Below are positions 46,807 to 56,230 of a stretch of 64,000 nt of DNA, piece after piece. The stretch covers positions 62,001-126,000 of the forward strand of contig JAJZRX010000001.1 in NCBI GenBank assembly GCA_021850095.1, given 5' to 3'. This stretch comes from Deltaproteobacteria bacterium. Lineage in GTDB: Bacteria > Desulfobacterota > Desulfuromonadia > Geobacterales > Pseudopelobacteraceae. Every line of letters begins with the position of its first letter. Within the stretch, counting starts at the first letter, position 1. The position numbers and the translations under genes were made by a program. A model generated the notes under the pieces. The model was not told the DNA's origin. It ran no database searches and worked only from the letters and a program-made list of their open reading frames with translations.

Positions 46807-49083
46807 TCACTCGGCGTGTCGTGAAGAGCGGACAACCTGTATGCCGTGTTTTTCAAGCATGCGGTAGAAGGTGCGGCGGGGAACGTTGGCCAGGCGGGCC
46901 GCCTTGGCCACATTGCCGCCGGTTTCCTCCAGGTAGCGGGAAATTATGTTCTTCTCCGTGCGCCCCACCTGCAGTTCGCGTTCGGCCTTGAACGAGACCC
47001 GCCGGCGGCTGACGTCGTCGTCCTGGCAGGATTCGTAGGTGCTTCTGAAAATGGTCGGCAGCGTTTCCAGGCGGATCGGCCCCTCCTTGGTCAGCACCGC
47101 CGCACGCTCGATCACATTCTGCATTTCGCGGATGTTGCCGGGCCAGGGATAATGCTGCATGGCTTTGATGGCTCGCTCTTCGATGCCGGCGATTGACTTG
47201 TTGAGCTTCTTGCGGGCCTTGTCGATAAAGTGCAGCGCCAGTTCCGGCACAGACCCGACCCGCTCGCGCAGCGGCGGCAGGGCGATGCAGAATACATTCA
47301 GGCGGTAATACAGATCTTCGCGAAACCATCCTTCATGAACACCCTGCTCCAGATCCTTATTGGTGGCTGCAATCAGGCGCACATCCACCTTGCGGGCGTT
47401 GACGCCCCCGACCGGGCGGACTTCGCCCAGATCCAGCACCCGCAACAGTTCGGCCTGCAGCTTGGGGGTTATGTCGCCGATCTCGTCAAGAAAGATCGTG
47501 CCGCCGTTGGCCGCCTCAAAAAGTCCTTTCTTGTCCGACGTGGCGCCGGTGAAGGCTCCTTTTTTGTGGCCGAAAAGCTCGCTTTCCAGCAGTGAATCGG
47601 TGATGGTCGTGCAGTTGACGGTCATCAGCGGCTTGTCGTTGCGCAGGCTCATGCGGTGGATGGCGCGGGCGGTCAGTTCCTTGCCGGTTCCGGTTTCACC
47701 CCGGATAAGCACGGTTGTCGGCGTGGGGCCGACCTGGCTGATCAGCTCCATCACCTCCTGGATGCCGGGATCGCTGCCGATGATCAGATCGTCTCCGGCC
47801 TGACGATCCAGCTCGCGCCGGATCAACTCGTATTTCTGCATCAGGTGAACGCGGTCTTCGTCGATCTTCTGCATGTTGTGGGGGAGGCACATTTCGGTGT
47901 CGGCCAGCCCCTGGAACACGGCCACCGCATGTTCGCGGCAGGTGTTGTAGCCGCAGGCGCGGCAGTTCAGCTCATCGCCTTGCGTGAATTTGTTGGTGGA
48001 ATGCAGGATGCGTTTGACGTCGTCCTTGCCGGGACTGGGTAATTTAAGTGACTTGTCGGAATAGGAGCGGGAAAGATCCGGCAGCAGCACCGCCGATTGA
48101 TAGTGGGGGGCGGTGTCGTAGAGCAGCTTGCTGTTGTGGTGGCAGACGATCAGTTTGCGCTTGTAAAAATGATTGAGTTCGATGTCGCGGGTCGGGCCGT
48201 CCACGCAGCCGCCGTCGCAAAAGCGGAGATCCACAAAGGAGGGCGAAATCCGCCCGGCGGCCAGATCGCGGATAATCCCGATGGTGTGGGCCTCCCCCTC
48301 GGCGCTGACGGTTTCGGTGTCCAGAAGGTCAGGATCGATGCCGAACACCTTCAGCGGGCCGCCGGTCAGGGTGAAAAGCCGCCCTTGGCCGGGGTCGAGC
48401 CCGTCGAACGGCATTTCGGGCAGGCTTGACGGCGTGATGCGCCGGTTTTTGAGAAGCTTGTCAATCTCCAGATAGGTCAGCACCACGTCGATGGCGCCTG
48501 ATTCTTCGGCCTGAATCTCGAATTTGGCCGCGATGCAGCTGCTGACATACACGACCTTGGTGTCCTCACCCAGAACATTCTTGATAAAGCGCCCCATGGC
48601 AATCATGGGGGAAACAATCGGCATGATGTTCGGCAGCAGTGTCGGAAAATGGCGTTCGATCAGGTCGACCACCGCCGGACAGTGCGAAGAGATCAGCGGT
48701 TTATCAGCCTTCTGCAGGGCTTCGTGGTAGCTGCCGGAGATCATCTTGGCCCCGTAGGCCCCCTCGTGCACTTCGCAGAAACCGAGGCTTTTCAATGCCG
48801 CGACCAGTTGGCCCGGCATCAGAGAATGGAAAAAAGCGGGGAACGAACAGCCCAGAACTGCCACCACCGGCATGCCTGAAGCCAGCATCTCCTGGGTTTT
48901 GACCATGCGGTCGACCACGACTTTGGCTTTTTGCGGGCAGCTCAAGCAGTTGCCGCAGCCGATGCAGCGTTCGTACATTATCTGGGCAAAACCCTGATCG
49001 ACCTTGATGGCCTTGACCGGGCAGCTGCGCACACAGGAATAGCAGCGTCGGCAGCGCTCTTTATACGTGATGATCGGTTCCAT
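46807..49083 (-). CDS. sigma-54-dependent regulator with N-terminal 4Fe-4S and [FeFe]-hydrogenase-like module
   Basis: N-terminal CRRCYSCVRSCP/CIGCGNCLSCP; SSHCP, SSCIAAKFE, RFCDGGCVDGP; CRACGYNTCREHAVAVFQG; AAA+ (GETGTGKE, GAFTGA) and HTH NVAKAARLANVPRRTFYRML. Confidence 0.92.
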   Translation of the reverse strand: MEPIITYKERCRRCYSCVRSCPVKAIKVDQGFAQIMYERCIGCGNCLSCPQKAKVVVDRMVKTQEMLASGMPVVAVLGCSFPAFFHSLMPGQLVAALKSLGFCEVHEGAYGAKMISGSYHEALQKADKPLISSHCPAVVDLIERHFPTLLPNIMPIVSPMIAMGRFIKNVLGEDTKVVYVSSCIAAKFEIQAEESGAIDVVLTYLEIDKLLKNRRITPSSLPEMPFDGLDPGQGRLFTLTGGPLKVFGIDPDLLDTETVSAEGEAHTIGIIRDLAAGRISPSFVDLRFCDGGCVDGPTRDIELNHFYKRKLIVCHHNSKLLYDTAPHYQSAVLLPDLSRSYSDKSLKLPSPGKDDVKRILHSTNKFTQGDELNCRACGYNTCREHAVAVFQGLADTEMCLPHNMQKIDEDRVHLMQKYELIRRELDRQAGDDLIIGSDPGIQEVMELISQVGPTPTTVLIRGETGTGKELTARAIHRMSLRNDKPLMTVNCTTITDSLLESELFGHKKGAFTGATSDKKGLFEAANGGTIFLDEIGDITPKLQAELLRVLDLGEVRPVGGVNARKVDVRLIAATNKDLEQGVHEGWFREDLYYRLNVFCIALPPLRERVGSVPELALHFIDKARKKLNKSIAGIEERAIKAMQHYPWPGNIREMQNVIERAAVLTKEGPIRLETLPTIFRSTYESCQDDDVSRRRVSFKAERELQVGRTEKNIISRYLEETGGNVAKAARLANVPRRTFYRMLEKHGIQVVRSSRHAE

Positions 49084-49461
49084 GGATGTCTGCTTTCATA
49101 ATAGGCTTGGATAACGTTTTGACAATACACCAGACTGTTGATATGTGCAAGAAATGACACATGCTCGGGGGGCGGAGAATGGGATCACTGTGTGACTACA
49201 ACCATAAGCTGTCAAAATTGACATTATATGCCTGTTTTTCCATTGACACTTTATGCCTTTTTTGGGGATCAAATTTTCGACAGGCTTCAACTTGCCCGGA
49301 ATTACATTAGAAATCAATTCTGGGCTTTGAGGGAATGCCGAGATGAATAAGGTCAATGGGCCGGGCTTGTCGTTAGGAAAGAAAAATAATAATGGTGTGA
49401 AAGGGAATCGTTGATGATGACCTATGGTTTACAGAAATGGATATTTATGATCGAGATGGTT

Positions 49462-50340
49462 CTAAAACTCAGGAGACGGTCCCCACCGCTTCAAATTTAA
49501 ACATCCAACCCCGCCCCATTTAGCCGCCAGCTTTGAATGGCAGACCACCTGTGCCTTGAAGCCGTCGGGGAGGATATTGTCTATGTAATGTGTCACCAGG
49601 TCGCGGGCAATGGCTGCAATACGCTGCTCGGCTTCCAGAATGTCACCGCTGGCACCGTACTTCTTTTTGATGGCGGCCAGATCTTCTTCGCTCCGGTTAC
49701 GGAACAGGTCCTCGAACTTGGTGTCGAAGCCGTGCTTGTCCTTGATGGCAGTATCCGCTGTACGCCCTTCATAGAGAATCTGCAGCGTAGCGCCGTCATG
49801 CACCGCGTCCATCAGCTTGTAGGTGTCAATGTATTCACCAAAACGCTTCACCGTACGCTTGGTACCGTGCTGCTCGGTAATGAGCGGGGTGCCGGTGAAA
49901 GCGATGCGGGTGGCGTTGGGGAAGGCCTCAAAGATGTTTTCACCAAGGTCGGAGCCTTGCGTCCGGTGCGCTTCGTCAATCATCAGCAGGATCCGCTCAG
50001 ATGGATTGACCACACCGAAGGTTGATCCGGACGGCGGCGGGCGATAGCTGGCCAGTGCTTCGGCTACAATCGGCGGCAACTCCTCGGCCCGTTCCATAAA
50101 CTTGTGTACCATCACCATGTTGATGTCAGAGGCATCGGTACTCAGATGCTCACGCAGCTCCGTCGTGCTCTCGATAACGTTCACCTTGCCGCCGATCAGC
50201 TTTGCCGTGGCGGCGAGTTGCTCTTCCAGATCAACACGGTCGTTTACCAGCAGAATCTTGAAATCTGCCAGGTCTTTCGATGCCCGCAGCATCCTGGCTA
50301 CGAAATCCGCCCGACTTACCGTTTTGACGCATCGTGTCAA
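49462..50340 (-). pseudogene. internal fragment of type I restriction enzyme R subunit (HsdR-like)
   Basis: ILLMIDEAHRTQGSDLGENIFEAFPNATRIAFTGTPLI...KAQVVCHSKLAAK; lacks Walker A N-terminus and C-terminus. Confidence 0.85.
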
Positions 50341-50343
50341 GGG

Positions 50344-50595
50344 ACAGTGCCACAGGCGGTCTGCGCGTTCCTTGAGTCAACAGATTTTGAAAGTGCCATC
50401 AGACTGGCAATTTCTCTTGGCGGCGATTCCGACACTCTGGCGAGCATTACCGGCAGTATCGCCGAAGCTTTTTATGGTAGCGTCCCCAGACCGATTGCCA
50501 GTGTGACTTTGAAATATCTTGATGAGCAGCTGTTAGAAATAATACAGGATTTTGTTACAAAATTTGATTTACCCGGATGTTTTGAAGATCAGTGA
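50344..50595 (+). pseudogene. C-terminal fragment of ADP-ribosylglycohydrolase family protein
   Basis: TVPQAVCAFLESTDFESAIRLAISLGGDSDTLASITGSIAEAFYG; N-terminus missing. Confidence 0.8.
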
Positions 50596-50844
50596 ATTTT
50601 GCCAGCTTTGCCGAGTCACATTCATGCCGTTGCTGAATGCGATTAACCAATTTATGCTTTTATTTTCTACTCTGTGCCATTTTATGGTTTTATAAAAAAG
50701 AACCGCGCTACCTTTTTGAGCAAGCTGCGGCATTTTTTTTGCCATATTATGGTTTTTTGTTTTACCAGCTTATGCCTGTAGTCACACACTGCCTGACGGG
50801 GAGCAGCGAACTGCCCCGGTCGGGGGAAGGCAGCAGATAAAGCA

Positions 50845-50880
50845 CAAAAAAACCCGGCTGATGGCCGGGCTTTTTTATGC
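50845..50880. terminator. intrinsic terminator
   Basis: AAAAAAACCCGGCTGATGGCCGGGCTTTTTT. Confidence 0.8.
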
Positions 50881-50891
50881 CGTAAAGAGAT

Positions 50892-51296
50892 TCAGGGACA
50901 ATTCCCCAGCCGCTTGGCCTTGACCTTCATATTCATGGTCTGCCCCTGGGTCTGCATTTTCATGGTCGAATCGTAGGCATCCCCCCTGAAGACCGTCTCG
51001 CCGCTGAATACTCCGGCATGTTCACCGGTACACTTCATCTTCCAGCTGACTTTGTTGCCGGACTGCTTTAAATCGGTAACGGTACAGTTCTTGTCGGTGG
51101 AAATGACTCTTTTCTGGTCCTTGACATCCTCTTTGGTATAGCAGTGCTTTACTTTCGTGGGCGCCATTTTTACCGGCATGCCGGGCATATCCATGGTGGT
51201 GGTCAGCTCCCAGTAGCCGTCACGCATGGTGTCGGCGGCAAAGCCGGTAACGGGGAGGGCCAGGGCGAACAGAAGAGCGGTGAGTCTTGTTTTCAT
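50892..51296 (-). CDS. DUF3617-like secreted protein
   Basis: signal peptide; RDGYWELTTTMDMPGMPVKMAPTKVKHCYTKEDVK...DKNCTVTDLKQSGNKVSWKMKC. Confidence 0.85.
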   Translation of the reverse strand: MKTRLTALLFALALPVTGFAADTMRDGYWELTTTMDMPGMPVKMAPTKVKHCYTKEDVKDQKRVISTDKNCTVTDLKQSGNKVSWKMKCTGEHAGVFSGETVFRGDAYDSTMKMQTQGQTMNMKVKAKRLGNCP

Positions 51297-51641
51297 AAGC
51301 AGATCTCCTTTGTTTCAAAAATGGCGCACCGTCTCCAATGATGGTGGCGCCTTTGCCATACCGCATACGCTGAATATTACCTGCTGCGATTTTTTTTAGC
51401 AAAGACATTCCATCTTGCTTTTACGGCACGTTATAGCTGCCACGGCCATGTTTTGCTCAAATGTGGGCAGCGGCGCTGTGCATCTGGCAAGCAGCGCGGC
51501 AATCGGATCGAAATCAAAGCTGTAGCCAGGGTGGCGAGTATTGCAGCCGCCGCCCAGCAGATTGCTTTGTTAAAATGTTCGGTTATACTGTGAAACTGTA
51601 CGAAGCCTGTTTCCAGTTCAGCGCACCAGGGGGCGTTCCGT

Positions 51642-54128
51642 ATGACTGACCGGCATGAAGCAAGTCCGGCAATAAATCTCCAAACCGGAAAAAGGCTGCG
51701 GCTGATAACACTGCTGATTTTTCTCGGTCTCTCAAGCCTCTGTGTTGTTGCAATCCTGTTAATCGAAAAACACTCCGTTTCCGAAAAACGTATCCAGGCT
51801 GCCAACCTCGCCCAAACCCATCTGCGTGGACTCTCCACCAACATCAACCAGGCCCTTTCGGCAACGTATGCCCTTTCGGCGCTTGTAATACAGGGCAACG
51901 GGGAAGTGTCGGATTTTGAAAAAATCGCCGGCGAAATGCTGCCTCTCTATCCGGGAGTGGGGGCCTTGCAGCTGGCGCCATCCGGAATCATCAGGCAGAC
52001 CGTGCCGCTGGCCGGAAATGAGAAGGCGATCGGACATGATCTGTTGAAAGACCCGGCCCGCACCAAAGAGGCCTTTCTGGCCCGCACCACCGGGAAACTG
52101 ACCCTGGCCGGCCCATTCAAGCTTGTCCAGGGAGGACTTGGCGCGGTCGGTAGGTTGCCGGTTTTTCTGACGGACAGTACTGGAGAAAAACGCTTCTGGG
52201 GATTTACCGCCGTCCTGATCCGCTTCCCGGAAATTCTGGAGGCGGCCGGATTACCGGACATCGCCAAGAGTGGCTACAACTACGAACTCTGGAGGATCCA
52301 TCCCGACAGCGGGAAAAAGCAGATAATTTCATCATCGCTGGAAACACCGCTGGAAAATCCTGTCGAAATTCCGCTGGCGCTTCCCAACGGCGAATGGACC
52401 CTTGGAGTAAGGCCGGCCGCAGGATGGCACAACACTGTTTCAATCGTCGTAAGCGGCCTGATTGGACTGTTTATCAGCCTGCTGTGCGCTTTCATGCTGT
52501 ATATGCTGTTGCGGCAACCGGTCAAGCTGCGGCAGGAAGTCGCGGAGCGTACCCGCGAGCTTTTGGAGAATCAGGCCATACTGAACGAAAGTGAGCAGAA
52601 ATTTCGGCTGGCCTTTGAAAATGCCAACACCGGCATGTGCCTGGTGGATATGTCCGGCAACCTGGTGCGCGTGAACAATAAAATGGCTGAAATTTTCGGA
52701 TATGCCAAAAACGAGCTGGAGCAGATGACGGTCAACTCTCTGGCTGTGCCGGAAGATCGTGAGCTTAGTGGCAATTACATGAATAAAGCGCTTGCGTCCG
52801 AGCAAGGCGCGGCCGCATTTGAAAAACGTTATTACCACAAGGACGGACATGTGGTCTGGGGGCAGGTTGCCAGTTCGCTGGTGCGCAATGCCGCCGGTGA
52901 ACCGGACTACTTCATTTCACAGATCCAGGACATCACCATCCGCAAGCAGATGGAAGACGAGCGCATCACCATGGAGCGTCAATTGCTGCATTCTCAAAAA
53001 CTGGAAAGCCTGGGGGTGCTGGCAGGCGGCATTGCCCACGATTTCAACAACATCCTGACGTCGGTGATTGGCAATGCCGATCTGGCGCTGATGCGCATGG
53101 ACGCGCAATCACCGGCGGCGGACAACCTGCGGCGGATTGTGCAGGCCTCGGAACGGGCCACCGACCTTGCCAGACAGATGCTGGCCTACTCGGGCAGGGG
53201 CAGGTTTGTCATCGGCGCCATCGAACTCAACCAGCTGGTGGAGGAGATGGCTCACATGCTGGAAGTTTCAATTTCCAAGAAGGCCCGTCTGCAACTCGAC
53301 CTTGCCAGGCCACTGCCGCTGGTGGAGGCCGATGCCACGCAATTGAACCAGGTCATCATGAATATGGTCATCAACGCCTCCGAAGCTATCGGAGACCAGA
53401 GCGGCGTCATCATCATCACCACCGGCTGCATGGATTGCGATAGCGGCTATCTCAAGGAAGCCTGGATGAATGAACCACTACCGGGCGGCCACTATGTTTA
53501 TCTTGAAGTCTCCGACAATGGCTGCGGCATGGACCATGAAACCATGTCCAAAATTTTCGATCCGTTCTTCACCACCAAGTTTACCGGGCGGGGCCTGGGA
53601 ATGGCCGCCGTGCTGGGCATTGTTCGAGGGCACAAGGGAACCATAAAAGTCTACAGTGAACCGGGCCAGGGGACCAGCTTCAAAGTGTTCTTGCCGGCCA
53701 GCGCCAGTCAGAGTCAGCCTGGAGATTCCAATGCCGGCGACAGGCGCTTATCCGGCTGGAAGGGGAGTGGAACCGTGCTGCTGGTTGATGATGAGGAGAG
53801 TATTCTGAAAACCGGCGGCGAAATGCTGCGTGAGCTCGGCTTTGAAGTAATCACGGCCTGCGACGGGCGCGAAGCGCTGAACGTGTTTCAGGCAAACCGG
53901 CAGAAGATCAACTGCACAATCCTCGACCTGACCATGCCGGACCTGGATGGCGCACAGACCTTTCAAGAGCTGTGCCGGCTTGATCCGGAGGTGCAGGTGG
54001 TAATGTCCAGCGCCTACAATCGGCAGGAGATCGTCAAGAAATTTGCCGGAAAACGATTGGCCGGATTCATTCAAAAGCCGTACCGGCTTTCGGAACTGGC
54101 CGAAGTACTCCAGAAAATCAGCGGCTGA
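51642..54128 (+). CDS. hybrid sensor: CHASE-like domain, PAS, histidine kinase, receiver
   Basis: N-terminal extracytoplasmic domain, PAS (FRLAFENANTGMCLVDMSGNLVRVN), GIAHDFNNILTSVIGNADLA, FFTTKFTGRGLGMAAVLGIV, receiver VLLVDDEESILK. Confidence 0.92.
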   Translation: MTDRHEASPAINLQTGKRLRLITLLIFLGLSSLCVVAILLIEKHSVSEKRIQAANLAQTHLRGLSTNINQALSATYALSALVIQGNGEVSDFEKIAGEMLPLYPGVGALQLAPSGIIRQTVPLAGNEKAIGHDLLKDPARTKEAFLARTTGKLTLAGPFKLVQGGLGAVGRLPVFLTDSTGEKRFWGFTAVLIRFPEILEAAGLPDIAKSGYNYELWRIHPDSGKKQIISSSLETPLENPVEIPLALPNGEWTLGVRPAAGWHNTVSIVVSGLIGLFISLLCAFMLYMLLRQPVKLRQEVAERTRELLENQAILNESEQKFRLAFENANTGMCLVDMSGNLVRVNNKMAEIFGYAKNELEQMTVNSLAVPEDRELSGNYMNKALASEQGAAAFEKRYYHKDGHVVWGQVASSLVRNAAGEPDYFISQIQDITIRKQMEDERITMERQLLHSQKLESLGVLAGGIAHDFNNILTSVIGNADLALMRMDAQSPAADNLRRIVQASERATDLARQMLAYSGRGRFVIGAIELNQLVEEMAHMLEVSISKKARLQLDLARPLPLVEADATQLNQVIMNMVINASEAIGDQSGVIIITTGCMDCDSGYLKEAWMNEPLPGGHYVYLEVSDNGCGMDHETMSKIFDPFFTTKFTGRGLGMAAVLGIVRGHKGTIKVYSEPGQGTSFKVFLPASASQSQPGDSNAGDRRLSGWKGSGTVLLVDDEESILKTGGEMLRELGFEVITACDGREALNVFQANRQKINCTILDLTMPDLDGAQTFQELCRLDPEVQVVMSSAYNRQEIVKKFAGKRLAGFIQKPYRLSELAEVLQKISG

Positions 54129-55485
54129 TTAACAGACGAGGCCCGGCACGCAGTTCATCGACCATGTTATGGTTCTCCGAACAAATCACTCGGAACTCTT
54201 TAGAAATACGGGGATCGGACTTTGTTCGCTCCCAGAATCGGCCGGCACTTTCCAGGGCTGAGGGCCACTCGTCAGGTGCGGCGGAAACAACAGCAGGAAC
54301 CGCGAGGTGTCTTGATGAAACAGCGCCGTCTAGCGGCTTATAAAGCATCGGAAGCACATCATAGGCCGGAGCAAGCCTGTATAGCCTGCTGCCATCAAGC
54401 ATAATCAAAGAGACATTGCCAAAGTGCTGATCATTGTTGCCGATCAGGCTGCCAAAAACCGAGAGCCACTTGAGAGAGCTGGCATCCTGAGTTGACAACC
54501 TTCCATCGCTTGCCATTCTGTTTGCGGCATTAACCCAGTTGTCCTGAAAGCCGTAAAATTCATTATCAATCGCTCGTAATGAAATAATGGGCAGGCGCCC
54601 CATTAATCCGGTTCTGTCAAAACGGACCACTTCCAGAAACACTCGCCCTCCCGCTTCGATTATGGTGCTTTGGGCTGCACTGATACCGGAGCTTTTTACA
54701 ACTTCCAGGGCATGATGCTCGCAGATAAGGAGATCAGCCCATCGCCTTCCCTCAATGGTGCTGACAGGTGGAGAAAACTTAACCAGTACATTCCGAACCG
54801 CTCCCGAACGCTCGACAATGGCGGTAAATTTGGGTTGCTCTCCGCCTGCGGATGATCCTACCGGTTGGCCGTCCATGGCCTCCTGGGCAAACCTCGGATA
54901 CGTATCGGGAATTGCTTGTTCCCGAATCGGCGCGGGTAGCTCACGAGCCATGCGAAAGTATCGCTCAATGGATTCCCGGCCAATGACAAGATCCCCCATG
55001 GTGTCCTCGCCTCGACGTGCCAATGCGGACAACACGTGATCTTCGTTCCAGTCAAGACTGCGAGGAGGAAGGCCTAATTCCATGTGTAATTGACGGACGA
55101 AAGCGCGGCCGACAAAGCCTTCCGGGTGGAGGTCGGCAATGAACCATGGGAGGCTGCGGAATAGTTGCTCACGAGCATTCAGGGGGGACCAGAGAAAATG
55201 GTCCTGCGCAACAGCGTATAATGTTCCGATCTGGTGGGCATTGCCTTCGGCGTCAATTTTAAAAACGGGGAATTCTCCGCCAAGACCCCGCACGTCACGT
55301 ATTCTCGTGTAGCGCCGTGCCCGTGCGCTCCCGATAGCGATTACCCTGTCGCCCAGTTGCGCAAGCAAGCGGGAAACCGTCGGTTGACTGAGGCGAAAGC
55401 GTCGCTGGATTTCCGGTGAGGAATATATTCCTGTGCTTAAGAATGACAGTAACCGGTCTGGATTGTCGAGGGTGCTGACCCGCAT
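54118..55485 (-). CDS. HipA-like kinase with fused N-terminal HTH
   Basis: HTH RRFRLSQPTVSRLLAQLGDRV; SSAGGEQPKFTAIV; FGSLIGNNDQHFGNVSLI; LAPAYDVLPM. Confidence 0.88.
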   Translation of the reverse strand: MRVSTLDNPDRLLSFLSTGIYSSPEIQRRFRLSQPTVSRLLAQLGDRVIAIGSARARRYTRIRDVRGLGGEFPVFKIDAEGNAHQIGTLYAVAQDHFLWSPLNAREQLFRSLPWFIADLHPEGFVGRAFVRQLHMELGLPPRSLDWNEDHVLSALARRGEDTMGDLVIGRESIERYFRMARELPAPIREQAIPDTYPRFAQEAMDGQPVGSSAGGEQPKFTAIVERSGAVRNVLVKFSPPVSTIEGRRWADLLICEHHALEVVKSSGISAAQSTIIEAGGRVFLEVVRFDRTGLMGRLPIISLRAIDNEFYGFQDNWVNAANRMASDGRLSTQDASSLKWLSVFGSLIGNNDQHFGNVSLIMLDGSRLYRLAPAYDVLPMLYKPLDGAVSSRHLAVPAVVSAAPDEWPSALESAGRFWERTKSDPRISKEFRVICSENHNMVDELRAGPRLLISR

Positions 55486-55520
55486 TGGCGATGCCCTTTT
55501 TGAATAGATTTTGAATATAA

Positions 55521-55546
55521 AAAATACAATAAAAAAACTGTATTTT
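55521..55546. promoter_or_regulatory. palindrome AAAATACA-N10-TGTATTTT, putative HipA-gene operator
   Basis: perfect 8-bp arms in an AT-rich region 36-61 bp upstream of the start codon. Confidence 0.55.
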
Positions 55547-55630
55547 CAATATATTGTTGTCTATACAGTACGGGCCTGTGAATAATAATAAGAATTGTTA
55601 CTGAATGGATATACCGTCTTGGGACTTAAT

Positions 55631-55680
55631 GGGGGCAGGCACCAATTGGCTGGTCCCTTTTTCAAGGGCCTGTCCCCTTA
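55631..55680. repeat. REP-like imperfect palindrome GGGGCAGGC...GCCTGTCCCC
   Basis: arms at both ends of a ~50-nt hairpin abutting the stop codon of 55678-56226. Confidence 0.55.
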
Positions 55681-56226
55681 TTGTCCGATACCATCTGGAA
55701 TCTTTGATCGCATCATTTCTCTTCGATTCAACCTGCGCCCATCCGTTACGAACGTTCCATCGCCAATTGCGTGAACAGTTCGCTTCTCTTTTCGTGAATT
55801 GTCAAAGTACGCAGCGAGGCCTTCAAGCACAACGATATTGTGCTTTTCGACGATATCGATAATTTTACATTCGATATTCGCCAGGCATTCCTTAATCAAG
55901 GGCGCCCTGACATGTTTTCCCTTCACAGGAGTTAGCCCGAACATTTCAAATTTGTCTGTGTCAGCGCCGGAACATGTTCCCACTCCAACAACTGTATCAA
56001 GCAGGTCAACAGTGGGAATTGAAATTACACAATCTTTCGATTTCAAAAGTGCGGCATAAGAATAGTTCCATGGCCCAGTGGTTATGGCAAACCTCGGCGT
56101 AAAGTCCATCACCATCGTCCACGAGATCGTCATGATGTTGTTCTTCTTTCCATCATGTGTCGTAACGAAGACAACGGGGCCTGGTTCTATCAGCATGAAC
56201 GCTTTGCTGATTTGCATCCTCTCCAT
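55678..56226 (-). CDS. flavin reductase family protein (last cassette)
   Basis: MTISWTMVMDFTPRFAITTGPWNYSYAALLKSKDCVISIPT; AGGAGG RBS just after R' of attC C. Confidence 0.8.
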   Translation of the reverse strand: MERMQISKAFMLIEPGPVVFVTTHDGKKNNIMTISWTMVMDFTPRFAITTGPWNYSYAALLKSKDCVISIPTVDLLDTVVGVGTCSGADTDKFEMFGLTPVKGKHVRAPLIKECLANIECKIIDIVEKHNIVVLEGLAAYFDNSRKEKRTVHAIGDGTFVTDGRRLNRREMMRSKIPDGIGQ

Positions 56227-56230
56227 AAAC

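Larger units (their letters stand above)
49189..50788. mobile_element. 1.6-kb inverted-repeat-bounded element without transposase
   Basis: left TGTGTGACTACAACCATAAGCTG; right (revcomp) TGTGTGACTACAGGCATAAGCTG; subterminal CATAA-type repeats at both ends. Confidence 0.6.

Noticed and set aside
49462-50595. Functional type I restriction system
   Set aside because: Only an internal HsdR fragment is present; no hsdM or hsdS and no Walker A region.
49189-50788. Recent transposition with target-site duplication
   Set aside because: Flanks (GATCAC before, CTGCCTGA after) show no obvious direct repeat.
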